64,000 nt of DNA from Apium graveolens (GCF_009905375.1 NC_133650.1:170518518-170582517), one strand, 5' to 3'; positions 34,289-47,939 are shown, numbered from the stretch's first letter. Program-made: numbers and translations. The notes: generated from the sequence alone by a model not told the origin.

Positions 34289-34966
34289 ATGTCTTCTGCA
34301 CTATCACTCAGGAGCATACTAGATGCTCACAAATTGACTGGTCCTAATTACGCTGACAGGCTTCGAAACTTGAGAATTGTTCTCAGGATTGAGAAGCTGG
34401 AATACATGATTGACTCACCTAAGCCTACTGATCCTGCTAGTGATGCACATAATGATGAACATGTTGTGTATCGTAAGTGGATAGATGATGCAAGTGTTGC
34501 TCAATGCATCATGCTAGCTTCCATGAACATTGAGCTACAGAAGCAACATGAGCATATGGATGCTCACACTATCCTAATGCATCTACAAGAGTTGTATGAT
34601 ATGGCGGGGAGGACAGCTAGATATGAGATATCGAAGGAGCTGTTCGGTTGTAGGATGTCTGAGGGATCATCTGTGAATGACCACGTATTTAAGATGATCA
34701 ATTTGATTGAACGTCTTGGACAACTTGGTTTTGCCATGGATGGGGAGCTGAGCCAAGACTTGGTCTTGCAATCGCTTCCGAGTTCGTTCTCGCAGTTTGT
34801 TGTGAACTTTCACATGAATACGTTGGATGTCAGCCTGCCCGAACTTCACAACATGTTGAAGACTGCGGAATCGAATTTTCCCCCTAAGAAGAGTTCTGTT
34901 CTTCTAATTGGTGAAGGTTCCAATCCTAAGAAAAGGAAGAGGATCCAAGAAGAAGAAAGTAGGTGA
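34289..34966 (+). pseudogene. gag: C1 gag (capsid part), frameshifted at the end
   Basis: Coat protein of the virus-like particle. The open frame runs from 34256; the likely start is the Met at 34289 (MSSALSLRSIL), as the upstream codons look non-coding. Features are LTGPNYADRLRNLRIVLRIE (typical NYxxWLRNLRIVLR with Arg for Trp), IMLASMNIELQKQHE and LIERLGQLGFAMDGELSQD, the usual copia gag order. It ends early at TGA 34964; the nucleocapsid continues in another frame from about 34908, so one frameshift separates them. Confidence 0.85.
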
Positions 34967-37076
34967 AGAAAAGCCGGTTCCACCAAAAGCTGAAGACCCC
35001 AAGAGCAAAGTTGTTTGCTTTCACTGTAACAAGGTGGGGCACTGGAAGAGGAACTGCAAGGTTTACCTTGCAGAATTGAAGAAGAAGAAGGGTAGTGAGA
35101 CTACCGCTTCTGATTCAGGTATGTTCATGATAGAAGTGAATATGTCATTAAATCAAATTTCTAATTGGGTATTAGATACCGCCTGTGGTTCTCAAATCTG
35201 TAATTTGTTGCAGGGACCAAGGAGAAGTAGGACTCTTAAAGAAGAGGAGGTGATTCTACTGATGGGAAATGGAGCAAGAGTTGCTGTTGAAGATGTAGAA
35301 TCATTTCATTTATATAGGCCTACGGGCAAGACTATTGTTTTAAATAATTGTTATTTTTTTCCCTCGATTGTGAGGAATATTATTCCCATGTTAGACTTGG
35401 CTGGATTTTCATTTATTATTGAGAATAATGAATGTTCTATTCTTAGAGATAATATTCTTTATGGACGTGGTACTTTAAATAATGGTCTGTATAAATGTGA
35501 CATGATTTACTTCAGATTGAACAAACTAATAAAAGAAAAGGGATGATGAAAATCTCACTTCATAGTGGCACTGCAGTCTCCATTTAGTAGACATGGAGAG
35601 AGGACTGCAAATTTGCTAGGAATGGTACACAAATGTATATGGACCAATGTCTACGCAAGCCATGGGTGGATTTTCATACTTCATTACTTTCATAGATGAT
35701 AGATCTAGATTCAGATATGTGTTTGATGAAACACAAGTCTGAAGCCTTTGAAAAGTTCAAAGAGTATAAGTATGAAGTGGAGAAACAAACCAAACATAGT
35801 ATTAAAATTCTTCGATTAGATCGAGGTGGTGAATACTTGAATGGAGAGTTTCTGGATTATCTCAAAGTAAATGGTATAGTCTCCTAGTGGACTCCTCCAG
35901 ATTAGTATCTGAAAGGAGAAATCGAACTTTGTTAGACATAGTTCGGTCCATGATGAGCTATGCAAATCTTCCAGTATTCCTATGGGGTTATGCATTGGAA
36001 ACCTCAGCATATTTACTGAATAAGGTGCCTTCCAAATCTGTTCCTCAAACTCCGTATGAGATATGGAAAGAAAGGAAACCGAGTCTTAAACACGTTAAGA
36101 TTTGGGGATGTCCAGCTTATGTCAAGTAAGTTGACCCAGATAAGCTGGAATATCGATCCGTAAAATGTAGTTTTGTGGGATATCCTAAAGAGACTTTAGG
36201 GTATTACTTTTGCACCGATCATCGGGTGTTTGTCTCCAGACATGCTACCTTCTTGGAAAAGGAGTTTATCCTTGAAGGAAATAGTGGGAGCAAAATTGAA
36301 CTTGATGAAGTTCAAGAAGCACAAAATACTACGGATCAAGTGGAAACACATGTTCTGACTGAACAACCTTTTGTGGAACAGCCCATTCGTAGGTCAGGGA
36401 GAGTGTCTCGCCAACCTGAGAGGTAATATGGCCTTATCATTGAGAATGACAATGAGTTGTCGATTATTGATGATGACGACCCTGTGACCTATAATGACGC
36501 TATGGGTAGTGTTGACTCAGAGAAATGGCAAAGTGCCATGAAATCCGGAATGGAATCTATGTATACGGTATACGTAAGAATGATTAGAGCAGATGGCCAG
36601 GTGGAGACCTTTAAGGCCAGGCTTTTGGCAAAAGGATTCAAACAAAGGCAATGGATTGACTTTGATGAAACCTTTTACCTGTAGCCCTGTTAAAATCAGT
36701 TCGGATTTTGCTTGCGATTGCCGCTTACTACGACTATGATATCTGGCATATAGCCAGATGGTTTTCTTTCCAAGGGAAATGAAAACCTAGTGTGTAAGCT
36801 ACTGCGAACCATATATGGTTTAAAGCAAGCTTCTCGAAAGACGGAACATTCGTTTTGATGAGACAATCAAAGAGTTTGATTTTATCAAAAACGTAGATGA
36901 ACCATGCGTCTACAAAAGGGTTAGTGGGAGCGTGGTAACATTTCTTATATTGTATTGAATTAGAGTTGACACACATAACAACATAGCAGACCCACTCACA
37001 AAGCTACTTTATGAAAGTCACTTTGATCGTCATAAAGACAAGATGGGTATTAGATACCAGAGTGATTGGCTTTAGT
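34967..37076 (+). pseudogene. pol: C1 nucleocapsid, protease, integrase, RT remains
   Basis: Zinc knuckle CFHCNKVGHWKRNC at 35016-35057, protease motif NWVLDTACGSQICN with Asp at 35174, and pre-integrase GTLNNGLYKCDM. Then come broken integrase pieces ([46 protein letters not shown]) and the RT N-terminus (FKARLLAKGFKQRQWIDFDE, IYGLKQAS). At about 36955 the RT frame stops and jumps to the extreme C-terminus (NNIADPLTKLLYESHFDRH). The YVDD palm and essentially all RNase H are therefore deleted. Several stops also occur. Not functional. Confidence 0.82.
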
Positions 37077-37079
37077 ACA

Positions 37080-37089
37080 AGTGGGAGAT
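37080..37089 (+). promoter_or_regulatory. C1 polypurine tract
   Basis: AGTGGGAGAT directly before the 3' LTR, the usual copia plus-strand primer. Confidence 0.8.
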
Positions 37090-38751
37090 TAAAAGGAATA
37101 TGTCCTAAGTCCAATCATGAATTAGGATTTAGGAATAACTTTTTATGTAATCTGTTTTGATTTCATTGATATTAATAAAGGACTTGTTTTGTTTTTATTA
37201 CGGGCTCTATCTATTTAAGTGTTTAAATAAGATATACCATAGTTTAGAGTAAAGCTTTTTATGAATTATGATGAGATCATAACAGTGAGACCTAAAAGAT
37301 GATAACTCTAAACTTAAATAGTTCCTGGTTGTAGGATTATTAACTGGTAATTAATAATCCGCAGAGATCGGTACATACTATGCTTGCTTCATTATGAAGG
37401 ATGTCTGTTCTCATAGACATTTGTGTGGTGACACTATAGCTAGTATGTAGGTGCTTATTATAGAATAAGTTCATTGAACATGACTCGTACAACTGAACAA
37501 CTTATGGAGTTCACTCACGTGTCAACAGTTGTTCACATAGTGATAGTTGTACAAGTATCCTTAGACTTGAGGTCATCATAGTCATCTTGTGTACACTGAA
37601 CTATGCTTTGGTTTAGTTCTTAGTCTCCAGGGATAATTATTAGGGCTCTACTGGGTATAGGAATTTGTACACGAAGATAGTGTATGATCAATAAATGATC
37701 TACCCCTTCCAGTGAAGGAAGCGAATGTTCAAGGCTGATCCACTTATGCTAGTTCAGGAATCTCTGGCCAGAGTGAATGAAATTAGAAAGGAGTTTCTAA
37801 TTTCCATAGAACTACGCATAGTAAATGGTAGGCAAGTGATTAAATTAGATAGGCTTGACACGAGATCCATGCCTTGTATTTAATCGGGACATTGTAGGGT
37901 AGAAGGAGTTTATTGTACGGTAACTATTCACTGAATAGGTTCTTGGTATTCTAAGCAGTGAATTCATATTATCCGGATAGTCGCGATATGCTGAGAAGTA
38001 TCTCTCACGATGTAGAATAAATGTGATTAATTAATTAATCATATTTAATAAATTAGATAATTTATATAAATAATGATAAAATAGTTTTATTATTATTTAT
38101 TTCTACTACCGGCTTAATATTGAACCTACAGGGTCACACCATAAAAAGAGAATAATTTTATGGTGGAGGAATTAATTAATAATGGCTAATAATTATTTAT
38201 TTGTGAAATAAATAATTAATTGGCAAATTTAATAATTGATTAAATGAGATTTAATTGATTATAAATTAATTAAGAAAAGTTCTTAATATTATTAATTAAG
38301 GATTTAATTTTTGGAAATTAAATCAAGAGAGAGAATTATTTCTAAAGTGTTTAGAAAAAGGATTAATAATTAAAAGGTGTTTTAATTATTAATGAGAATA
38401 ATAAATGGGATAATAATAATAATATTTATGGGAAAATTTCAGCTGAAAATTTTTCCTATAAATATACTATTATAGACCCTATTTTTATTTGAACCCCAAA
38501 ACCCAAAAAGTTTGGAAAACCCAATTCTCTCCACCTCCTTCCTCCTCCTTAACATCATTTTCTTGGTGGATACCGGTTGAGTGCTTCACACTTGAGAAGC
38601 AACTGCTAAGGATCTCTGATCGTTGTCTCCGAATTATTTTAAAGGTTAGATTCGATCCCTCGAATTTTTATTCATGATCTGTATGCTTTTATTTGGATTT
38701 TATATGTGCGAAAGTGTTTTGCCATGCCTCCGCTGTGATTAAAATCCAACA
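37090..38751 (+). repeat. C1 3' LTR, 1662 bp
   Basis: Same length as the 5' LTR. It starts TAAAAGGAATATG (second base changed from G to A) and ends AAAATCCAACA, followed by TSD TTTCT. Confidence 0.9.
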
Positions 38752-41251
38752 TTTCTAAGTTTCCTAGGCTCATTTCATTTGCTGGAATTTGTCTCAATTG
38801 AGAGAAGTGAGAAAAGACCTTGTCTTTCTTCTCAATTGGACCAATTTTTTTCTGAATTTCTTCATCAATATTCTTCCATTTGGCATCCAGTTCTTTCTCA
38901 ACTGCTGCAACATTAAGCTTTTTAGATTTCTCATTTGATTCCAACTTAGCAGCTGCTATCCTGATCAGATCAATGCTGTCCAAGGCTGGTGGCTTAGAAA
39001 AAGCAATTGCTGGCACAATTACTTTACTAACTTAAATGTTTAGCATTTTCTCCCCCTCACTTGTTGATTCCCTTTGGATAACTGGAACAATAGTTCCATT
39101 CTCCCCCTTTTTGTTAGCATCAAGTTGAGTAGATGAAGAAGTCTGTGCAACCACCAGTTTTTGAAGTAACTGAGTTTGTTGGGCTTGATGCAGATGGATT
39201 GCAGTTATTGAAGCTTCCAGGGTTTTGAGTCTTATGTCCAAGGAGTCCACCTTGCTGGCTAGATCAGAATTTTTCCTTAGTTGTCTATTGATGTCAAGCA
39301 TGGTTGTGTTGGGAAACTTAGCATCTAGCCTTTCAGTAACTTCCTTCTTGACTTGATCAATTTCTGTCTTCAGCTCAGTGACATCCAGATTTTGCTTGAG
39401 AGATTGAATTTGATATAGTTGGAGAGAGTTTAGGTGTGCTAGTAGAAGTCACTTGGTGTTGGCATTGGTAGTAGTTTGAAGAGCTTTCTGAGTTTGTTGA
39501 ATGATATAAGACAGAGTGGACTTTAAATGATGCTCATTACATGCTTTGGAAAACACCCAAGATGGCATGTTTGATCTAGAGCTAGGGCCTGCTTCTCCCC
39601 CTATGTCCATGGAATCTTCTTCATCATCATCTTCATCCCCAAATAGATACTCAGAACCACCAGTTCCATAATCAACATCATCACTAGCTGTGGGTGGCAT
39701 GGCTGTGATGGCATCTTTAGCCCTTTGCATAGAAGCGGTAGTGTGCACCAAGTTGAGCATTCTTTCAGCAGCCACATTGTTATGTTCAGCTAGAACTTGA
39801 TAAGCTAAAACAGGGTGAGTAAATGCCTCAGCTTCATAAGAAACAGAATCTAAGACATCTTGATATTCTTGCTGAATTAGTTGTTTCTTTTCAGCCTCAT
39901 TGACATCCATTAACTCACTTACAATGGGCTCTTCCCATTCTTCTCTACCTGCTTTTATATCATAATCTCTCTGTTTTTGCATCAAGGGCTCCCCTTGGCT
40001 TCCCACCCTCACCTTCACCTACTAAGGTGGAACTCCCCTCACTTACTTTTGCCAAGATGGAAGAAGTAGCTTGCATGTTTTCACTCTTTTCCTCTCCTTT
40101 TTCCTGAGAGCAACTCAGCCTCTCACTCAATTCACTCCCTTCCCGCAGTCCTAAGAGTGATTGCACAACTACTAGGTCATCTGCACTTGTAACATTTGTT
40201 GAAATTTGAAGTGGTGCACTGATATTCAACGGATGAGGAACATCCATCGAAATAATAGTTGAGAGTTTCAATGGATGACTGCAGTTAATCACATCCGTCG
40301 AGATACAATCACTTGTCAATGGATGAACAATATCCGTTGAAATAGTGGAAATGAAAGAGTTTGTAGTAAAGACTACTGTAGAATATGTGGTGATTGATTT
40401 GAGATTTTGCACAGATGTTTCAGTAGACTCAGAAAAAAATGGAAAGTGAGCCAACAAATCATCTAAAAGATGATGCTCACTTGCTTGGATTTTTGGCTCC
40501 TCCATGAGAGTTAGAGATGGAGAATCAGGAATTGATGTATGAATCATATTTATATCCAGTGAATGTGTGGGTGAGTTTTGTGTGTTTGGTGCTTCTATAG
40601 TTAAAGATTTTGGCTGTGACTCCACATTTATTGGAGCCACATCAAACTGACTTTGAGAAGGTGCATTGACTGACTTTGACTACCTATCTCATACATGACA
40701 GATGTGCTAAAATTGAAGTACTTATCACTAAGAAGCATATAAAGCATGTGAACAAGTGAGTACGATACAACATCAAAATTACTGATTTTTCCAGAAAATA
40801 CTTTGATAAAAGAATCACACAAGAAGCTCCATTCTTTTCTAAGGCCTAATCTTCTAACTTCACCTAACTTAGTCGCAGTTAGAGCATAACCCATATAGAC
40901 TAGCATGTTACTCACATCAGTGTCTGTGTGTGGAGCTAGTGTGTTATTTTCAGGCAATTTAAAGCACTTTTCATTTGTATCACAGTTAACACAGTGTTCA
41001 GTACCTTTGAGAGTGAAGGTAATAGTTTTGTCTCTTGAATTGAACACAACTGTAGTCCATATTTCCTCGACAACTTCACAGTAGATGGTTGGGGACTCAA
41101 GCATGGCATAGCTCAATTTGCAGTTCAGTATGAAGTCCATCATCTTGTGATAATATTCAGAATCCGGAATTTGCTTGTTCACCAGAGCCACAAAGTTGTT
41201 CTTTTCATACACGAAACCAGATGAGGACATAATCTTGACTACTGGTGCCAT
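38752..41251 (-). pseudogene. S2 aORF, N-terminal and middle part
   Basis: Minus-strand frame starting at ATG 41251 (MAPVVKIMSSSGFVYEKNNF), which overlaps the target duplication of L3. The N-terminal domain contains LGEVRRLGLRKEWSFLCDSF, the family's most conserved block. A frameshift leads to 40640-39960, with repeated HPL and STD words (ISTDIVHPL, ISMDVPHPL) encoded by the subfamily motif (T)CGACGGATG/CATCCGTTGA. Blocks 40018-39449 and 39301-38752 follow, with an acidic stretch (FGDEDDDEEDSMD), a possible coiled coil (MLDINRQLRKNSDLASKVDS) and EKKDKVFSHFSQLRQIP. No membrane segment. Continues at 30769 beyond C1. Function unknown. Confidence 0.7.
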
Positions 41252-41254
41252 TTC

Positions 41255-43221
41255 TGTGACGGCCTCAACCACGGGGTTAAGAGTTGACGTCACTAAACAA
41301 GACAACATAAACATAAACAACAAGATAATTATTATTATAAACTAACACGACCTCATACCAAGATCCGATCGAGGTTCAAGTATGATCCAAGCCACACATT
41401 ATTACAAACCATTTATTTTAAAAAGTCTGACACGCTAACTTATTCAGCAACTTATCAGACCGCACATGGTCTGATACTAACAACCTCTGAGGAGCCGGGT
41501 CCTGAAGGAGCTGAGATACGATTTTGCCAAGGTCTGATTGGTCTTCTAGGCATCTGCGATATATATATATATATAACAGGTTGCAAAGGTGAGCATAATC
41601 GCTCAGCAATACCAGCATATGAATATCAAGATAAAAATAGTAATGTAAACATTTATAGGAACATAACTATAATCAACATGAAATCTGAAATCTGTAGATC
41701 ATTTCGAACAACAGTATATAAAAAAAAGCTGAGATAACTGGATATCACAGACTAGCATGATTTCAACAAAACAAACGTAGTAGTGTGCTATGTAAGTACG
41801 GGAGTCCAATTTTAGCATGTTATTCACATTTATAAACCCACTATATCAACTAATTATACTCTTATGGGAATCACAAAGCCAAATTAGATACGTAATGGAT
41901 ATGTGAAGACAGCTGATCAGGCTATCAACACCAGACGGCTCTAACTGCCATCCCATATACCTGTTCCGGAACTCAGAGACTAGCTAGGTCTCTGACCTGC
42001 TGGACTAATCGGTTATAAATTGCGCGCAACCGAATTAGCCTCTTACGCCACCTCAATAGGACTTCTATGGCCCCTATGTATCCCATATCTGATTGTTTTA
42101 TCCAGTTTTCAAAATACTTGTACCTATCTCATTTCAAAACCATTCATTTTTACAACACATGCAAAACTAGTTCATAAATCATTTTCATTTAAGATAGGTA
42201 CCCTTTTCGAAGTTACTTCACCCCAAACAGGTTTAAAACAGTGATTTATAACTATAGGGGATACGTAACTTAAAACGTTTCTGTTCCTTTACGAGAATAA
42301 AACAATAATCTATTCATACATACTGAACTATAAAAGAATGGTCAGGGTACTTGCCTTGCAACGTTTTTGGAAACCCTAAGTAACTTTTATATTGACTTTG
42401 GTCCTTGTGAAACTCGACTGGGATCTACAATAACTGAATACCCTAATCAGTTATACTAATATGCTTGATATCCTCAATCCTAATTATCCCAATCTGATAA
42501 CCCGACCCGTATAATAATTATACATATAATCACATACTTTATATTCAAATAAGGGTAATACGTTTTATGTAATAAAGTACACTTCTCGTATTTAAAATAA
42601 ATTTTTAGAAAATTTTTGCAGCAACCTTTCTGTTTATAAGCCTACCCGTCGATCGCAATCGACGTCAATATTCACAACAATCCACAAGTCTCGTCACAAT
42701 ACACAGTCCACAATCACGTAATTATTTATGTACAACTCTAATATAAGATTTATTTTTTTTATTTTCTAAAATTAGGACTCGGAATCAATTCATCACCGTC
42801 CACCGTTGACTCACCGAAGTTCATCATCAACGGCGGTACAATATACGGGTACCCGATTAATTTCGGGTTTCCAACGTAAATTTTACCAATTATTTTTAAA
42901 ATCATTCCACACGAATAATTAATATCACGAATATTAATCATTTAATTTCCTGCAGAAAAAGGAAATAGAAATTAGAATTTAACAACCAAGCCCAACAGCT
43001 GCAATTCGGCCCAACAAGGCCCAATAGAACAATTTAGCACAACCCAATAGAAACGTCACAGAGAACACAAGGGAGCACACATGCGGCCACACGCCACCCA
43101 CATACACACAAACACAGTTGCACACACAACACACACACACACACACACACTAATACGCACACACACACTAATACGCACACACACAAATATACACAGAGCA
43201 CACATATTTACACAAGTATAT
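41255..43221 (-). mobile_element. L3: gypsy-type solo LTR, first part
   Basis: Together with 55654-56594 this forms about 2.9 kb running from TGTGACGGCCTCAACC to ACGAGTCGTTATA. It is flanked by ATTTC at 41250-41254 and 56595-56599. In the minus sense it would start TATAACGACTCG and end GGCCGTCACA, as gypsy LTRs often do, so minus orientation is inferred. There is no internal domain, hence a solo LTR. It sits at the very start codon of the S2 aORF. A different family from G1/G2. ORFs within are not genes. Confidence 0.8.
43083..43200. repeat. (CA)n-rich microsatellite
   Basis: Long CA-repeat tract with interruptions (CACACACACACACTAATACG) inside L3. Confidence 0.9.
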
Positions 43222-43838
43222 TGTTAGGACACACACACTGTAGAAGGGGGTTGAATATAGTGTTTACTACAATCAAATCGAATATAAGAACTCAAGTAAC
43301 ATAACACAGATTTTATTCAACATAATAAACTCTGTTACAAAGAACTGTTCTCTCTCAGCGATGAACAAATTATCACGAGAGCTGTTAGGGTTTCAAAGAA
43401 TAATATTTTTGATTAAGATAACACATATAGTGTAAACCCTATGATGTGTTTATATAGACACACAGTTACAAGATAAGTTCTAATTGATATAGAGTATAAT
43501 TCTGTATACTAAAATATATCAATCAGTTATCTTTTCTTCCAAGTATTATATTCTTCTTAGAATTCTTCTCCATGCATATTTCTTTCTGTTTTAGTCTCGA
43601 TCTTCTTTCCTTTCAATCAGCCGCCTTCCTTATCTGAAAGTCTCCTTAAGTCCTGATATTATCTCCTGATAAACATCTTCTGATAACTTAAGTTATGATA
43701 ACTTAAATCCTGATATCTTAAGTCCTGACTTTAGTATAAGAACTGATTTCCAGTTAAGTACTGATTTATCCTGTTAATTAAGATCTGAAAACCAAACACA
43801 AATCACCATTATCAATGACATCATGTATATATCTAACA
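43222..43838 (-). repeat. S3 3' LTR, 617 bp
   Basis: Plus-strand text from TGTTAGGACACACACACTG to ATATATCTAACA. It contains several AAGTxCTGAT-type words on the plus strand, that is ATCAGxACTT in the element's sense. Confidence 0.93.
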
Positions 43839-43852
43839 ATCTCCCCCAACTT
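43839..43852 (-). promoter_or_regulatory. S3 polypurine tract
   Basis: In the sense strand this reads AAGTTGGGGGAGAT, directly before the 3' LTR. Confidence 0.85.
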
Positions 43853-44043
43853 GTAAATTAGCATAATATACAAGTTTAAAAGATATTTGATGATGTTAAA
43901 AACATTAAGTACAAATGCTTGAGAATTTGACTAGATAACTACAATTTACAGTCCTTGCAGCTTTTACCATCCTTAAAGTCTGATTTCAGCTTCAGTCTGT
44001 ATATCCTTCAGAATTTAAGCAGTTGTAGATCTTTGACTTGGCT

Positions 44044-47000
44044 TCAGTGAATGATCTCTTTGATGTCAGGAGTAGTTCTGAGATAGTTCTTCAAAAGTGT
44101 TCTCTCAGCATATTCAAGTTCACTAATCATCATCCTTCTTGCATCTTTGAGTTCAACTGTATCTTCACCAGTTTGAAAGATAGCAACTCTAAGATCATTT
44201 ATATTAGATTTTCTCATCTCCTGATCCATTCTGATGACATAGGCTTTATCAGACTCTAGATTGAACTCGAGACCCTTAATACCAAGATATGTAGTGATTT
44301 TTACGGTATTAGGCTTCATCTCAACTATTTCACCATTGTGATCTCTGTATTTAGGAAAATATGGTCTGTCAGACTTTATAGAATAAAGTCTCTTCTGTCT
44401 TTGAATATCAGATTTTAAATAACTGGCAGCACCATTTGTTGATCTGTTATTTACTTGAAGTAGGAATAGAACATGTTCCAGTTCTTCAAAATACTTCAGT
44501 CTAATAGCATTCTTCCTAATCTGGAATACCCTCCCATCTGTCATAAAGTATAACATAACATCTTCTTTCAACACACAATGGTAAACCATTTGTACAAATT
44601 CAAGTTGATTTAATCTCTCAGGAGTTACACCTTCTCCTGGTTCACTTAAGGAAGTTGGATCATTGGTAGTGTTGTGTATTCTTCTTTCATCAGAACTACC
44701 CAATCCTGATTTGTTTCTTGCTTCCTTTCCTTGAACAACTCTTGCTTCAAAACCACTTGATGTAGTCTCAAAAGGTTGAATCTATTGAGCTTTGGTGAAT
44801 CCTGGTAGTAGACTTGTAATAGGTTTAACATGAGCACTGTCAGAGGTTAATGTGCCCTTCTTCTTATCTTCTGATATCAAGCCAACTTGAGCTATGTCAG
44901 AGGTTTCTTGCTTCTTTGTAATATCAGAACTTACTACATCTTGACTCCGAACAACTTGATCCATGTCAGAGGTTGATTGAGAAATCTCTTTTTTCTTTAG
45001 AGTAAGACTAGTATCTTCTTCATCAATTATTTCCTCATCCATGATTGGCAGATAGACTTTTACAAAGTCATCAATTTTAGCTTTGCCCATGAACCTTGGA
45101 TATACCTCCACTTATGATTTGGCCTTGGTTGCCTCAGAAATTGTCTTCTCCTTTATCACAATGCCCTTAGGCTTTGGAAGTTTCTTTTCAGCAATAGAAG
45201 CTTTAGACTTGGATTTGACATTTTCTGCTTTAAGTATGGCTTCTTCTTCCTTCAGACTTTAGGGGTTCATACCTGGATTTTCTTTAAGAAATAATCTCTT
45301 TGAAATCTCTTCATCCAGCTTCTGTAGCTTGGGGTCTTGATAATAAACAGTTGTTTCCTTCCCCTTGAGCTTCAGTGTCTGCATAAACTTCTGTGATTCT
45401 TGACTTTCACCCTGTATCAGAACATCAGGCCTAGTCAGAACTTGTTTACCAGAACTTATTCTTCTATCAGCATCAGAGATTGATCTCTGTGTAAAAGTTC
45501 TTGTTTTCCTAGATGAAGAACCTTTGCCTTGACCATGACTTCTACCCTTATCAGAGTTTCCCTGGTCATCATTTCCATCATCCTTACCCTTCAGTGGTTG
45601 AATAGATTTACATTTGGACTTAATCATCTTCTCCCCCTTTTTGGCATCAGCAGGTAAAAGTAGAGAGACAAGCAATTCCACTGAGGATTGGATCTCATTG
45701 AGTTGAGATTGCTGAGAAGCTTGATTCTTTAGAATTTCAGAAATTTGATCTTGTTACTTCTCCTGAGCTTTCTCAATGCAATCAATTTTATCAAAGGTAG
45801 GCTTGAAAAACCTTTTCTTGTCCAACTTGGTATTCATATCTTGCTGAATTATGGATTCTTGAATTTTGTTCACCTTGGTTTGAGTTAATGAGTGTTGACC
45901 TTGAAGGTGCTTTGTACTCAATGCAGTAACTCTCAGCTGTGCCTTGAAATCATCACTTATCAGCATTTCATCAGCCTTAGTCAGGTGCTCAACAAGTATA
46001 TTTGAAGTAGGAACAAAATCAACTTTGTTCCACTCCCTAGTCCACTCCTTTCCTCTAGGAGTTTCACTCCAAGGTACTGGGGCATCCTCTCTAACAAACT
46101 TCTTGATTAGATCAGCTTTGGATAGAGCTTGTTGACGTGCATGTCCAGATGGACCAGCTGCATCAGTATCTACGTTTATAGCAGCTTCACCAGTATTTTC
46201 ATCATTGGCAGCATCAGAACTTACAGATCCTGCAGAATCAGCATCCTCTGATAGAACAACAGTGTGGGAGGCTATAGAGGTTTCAAAATTATCCTCTAAG
46301 TGCTGATTTGCAACTAAGTTCTGATCAAAATCCAAATTCTGATGCCCACCTAGTATCCGATCATCATCATATAGATTTAGAAGAGGTGTTATGGGAATTT
46401 CTGCAGTGAAATCAGCATCCAGAATTGGTGTTGTTGGTGGAGTAACTTGAGTAGGTGGAGCTTCCAAGTACAGAACCTCAGGCACAACCAAGTTATGAAT
46501 GTCTATTTTAGCACTTGTACCTGGGTCTTCAGCATGTACTGGATCAATTACAGGAGACACAGGAGGTGTAGGCACTTGCTCTAGAATATCCTCTTGTTCC
46601 TGAATATGAGACTTGTGAGCTGATTCAGTATTGGGAAGTAATTCAATTACTATAGGTTCTGTTGGGATCAGAGTTTCCTGACCCCCTTCCTCAGCTGCTG
46701 CTTCCAGGACTTCCTCAGAGTGAGATGATTCACTTACAGCCCTCCTGCTCTTTGCTTTTTAAGTCTCTTTGCTGAAGTAGAGACTTTGGGAGCTTCATCA
46801 TTAGAGTTTAGCTTTCTAAGCCTTTTGAGGGGCCTAGAACTCCCAGTTTCAGTATCTTTCTGAGAAGATATCTTCTCAGCTTCTACAACAACAGGTTTTG
46901 ATAGGGGAACCTGTTCCTCATCATCTGACTCATCTCTCAGAATGATTCTCCTTCTCTTCTGCTTAAACTGAGGCACAGTCTGTGTCCTCTTGGGTTTAGA

Positions 47001-47939
47001 AGATGAAGGCTTCACTGGATGTGCTGATGGTTATGGCTGAGTTTGAGGTTGTTGAGAGATGGTATGTTTAGATGGCTATTGTGGTGGTTGTGATGTGGTT
47101 GTGGGTTGGACATCAGAGTAGACAGATGTATAAGTTTCTGGATCAGCATTTACCAAGAATTGTTTTACTGATTGAGGGATTTGTAGTGGTCTCAAAACTC
47201 TCTTCTTAGTATCAGAGTTTAACAGGTCATTAAAGGCCCTTTTTGCAAGCTTAAAGGGTGAAATTAAATTACTGGCTGGTTGGGGTTCATCAGCACAACA
47301 AAAAGTATATATAAGCTGACAGAATCTAGCAAAATAGACTACCTTCCTATCTTCTATCATCCTATCCCCTATGAAACCTAGCACATCACTTGCATAATCA
47401 AAATGAGTTTGATTGATAAGGGCATACCCGATTTGCTAACTCATTATGGGAATAACATCAAAGTTGGAGCATTTATTGGCGAATGCCTTAGTGATACAGT
47501 CAAAGAAAAAGCTCCATTCCTTTCTAATATAAGATCGTTTCAGTTGACCTAGCTTTCCCAAGCTTTGCTCATAGCCCAAACTTGCCATAAGCTGCTGTAA
47601 AACAGGCTCCTCTACTGTAGAGAATGTACAATCTTCAGGTAAACGGAGAGCTTTGCGAACAGTCGACCTGGTAACCACATACTCAACATCTCTTGATGTA
47701 AAAATGATGCTTGGTGAACCAGCAGCACCACCATTATCAAATAGCCCAATTCTCCAAAATGTCAGCACATGTTTGCTTGAAAAAGTTTGAGGTAGGGTCA
47801 AAGCGTACCCAATCTCACTATTGGCTAAGAAATCTTGCACAAAGTGCAAATCTGATGAAGCTTCAGCCTTGTTTAGGATTGCAGAATAGTTATTTGGCAC
47901 GAACTTGGGTCCATCAATAATTAAATCCTTGGGCGCCAT
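44044..47939 (-). pseudogene. S3 aORF (extra ORF after pol), about 1300 codons
   Basis: Start at ATG 47939 (MAPKDLIIDGPKFVPNNYSA). The N-terminal domain of about 170 aa includes SEIGYALTLPQ, a region with VVTRSTVRKALRLPEDC, and RSYIRKEWSFFFDCITKAF, shared with S1. Then come Pro/Gln-rich and basic segments (KPKRTQTVPQFKQKRRRII at about 46990), an acidic and hydrophobic middle (46575-45754), a Lys-rich area (KKGEKMIKSKCKS) and a conserved C-terminal block (44703-44044: GRVFQIRKNAIRLKYFEELE, YFPKYRDHNGEIVEMKP). Only one main frameshift (between 46734 and 46575) and scattered stops break it. No signal peptide or membrane helix is visible. Its role is unknown; it sits in the 'env-like' position of Sireviruses. 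Confidence 0.78.

Larger units (their letters stand above)
30770..38751 (+). mobile_element. C1: Angela-like Ty1/copia, complete ends, 7982 bp
   Basis: Two LTRs of equal length (1662 bp) flank primer site, long leader, gag and decayed pol. Target duplication TTTCT at 30765-30769 and 38752-38756. LTRs differ at roughly 37 positions by hand count (about 2 percent), a fairly young insertion. The LTR start GGAATATGTCCTAAG, its 1.7-kb length, the Met primer site and the gag point to the Angela lineage; confidence in the lineage is moderate. It inserted into the S2 aORF. An internal deletion in RT/RNase H makes it non-autonomous. Confidence 0.9.

Noticed and set aside
44646..44837. 63-codon minus-strand ORF
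   Set aside because: Shadow frame of the S3 aORF; the real frame continues past a single stop.
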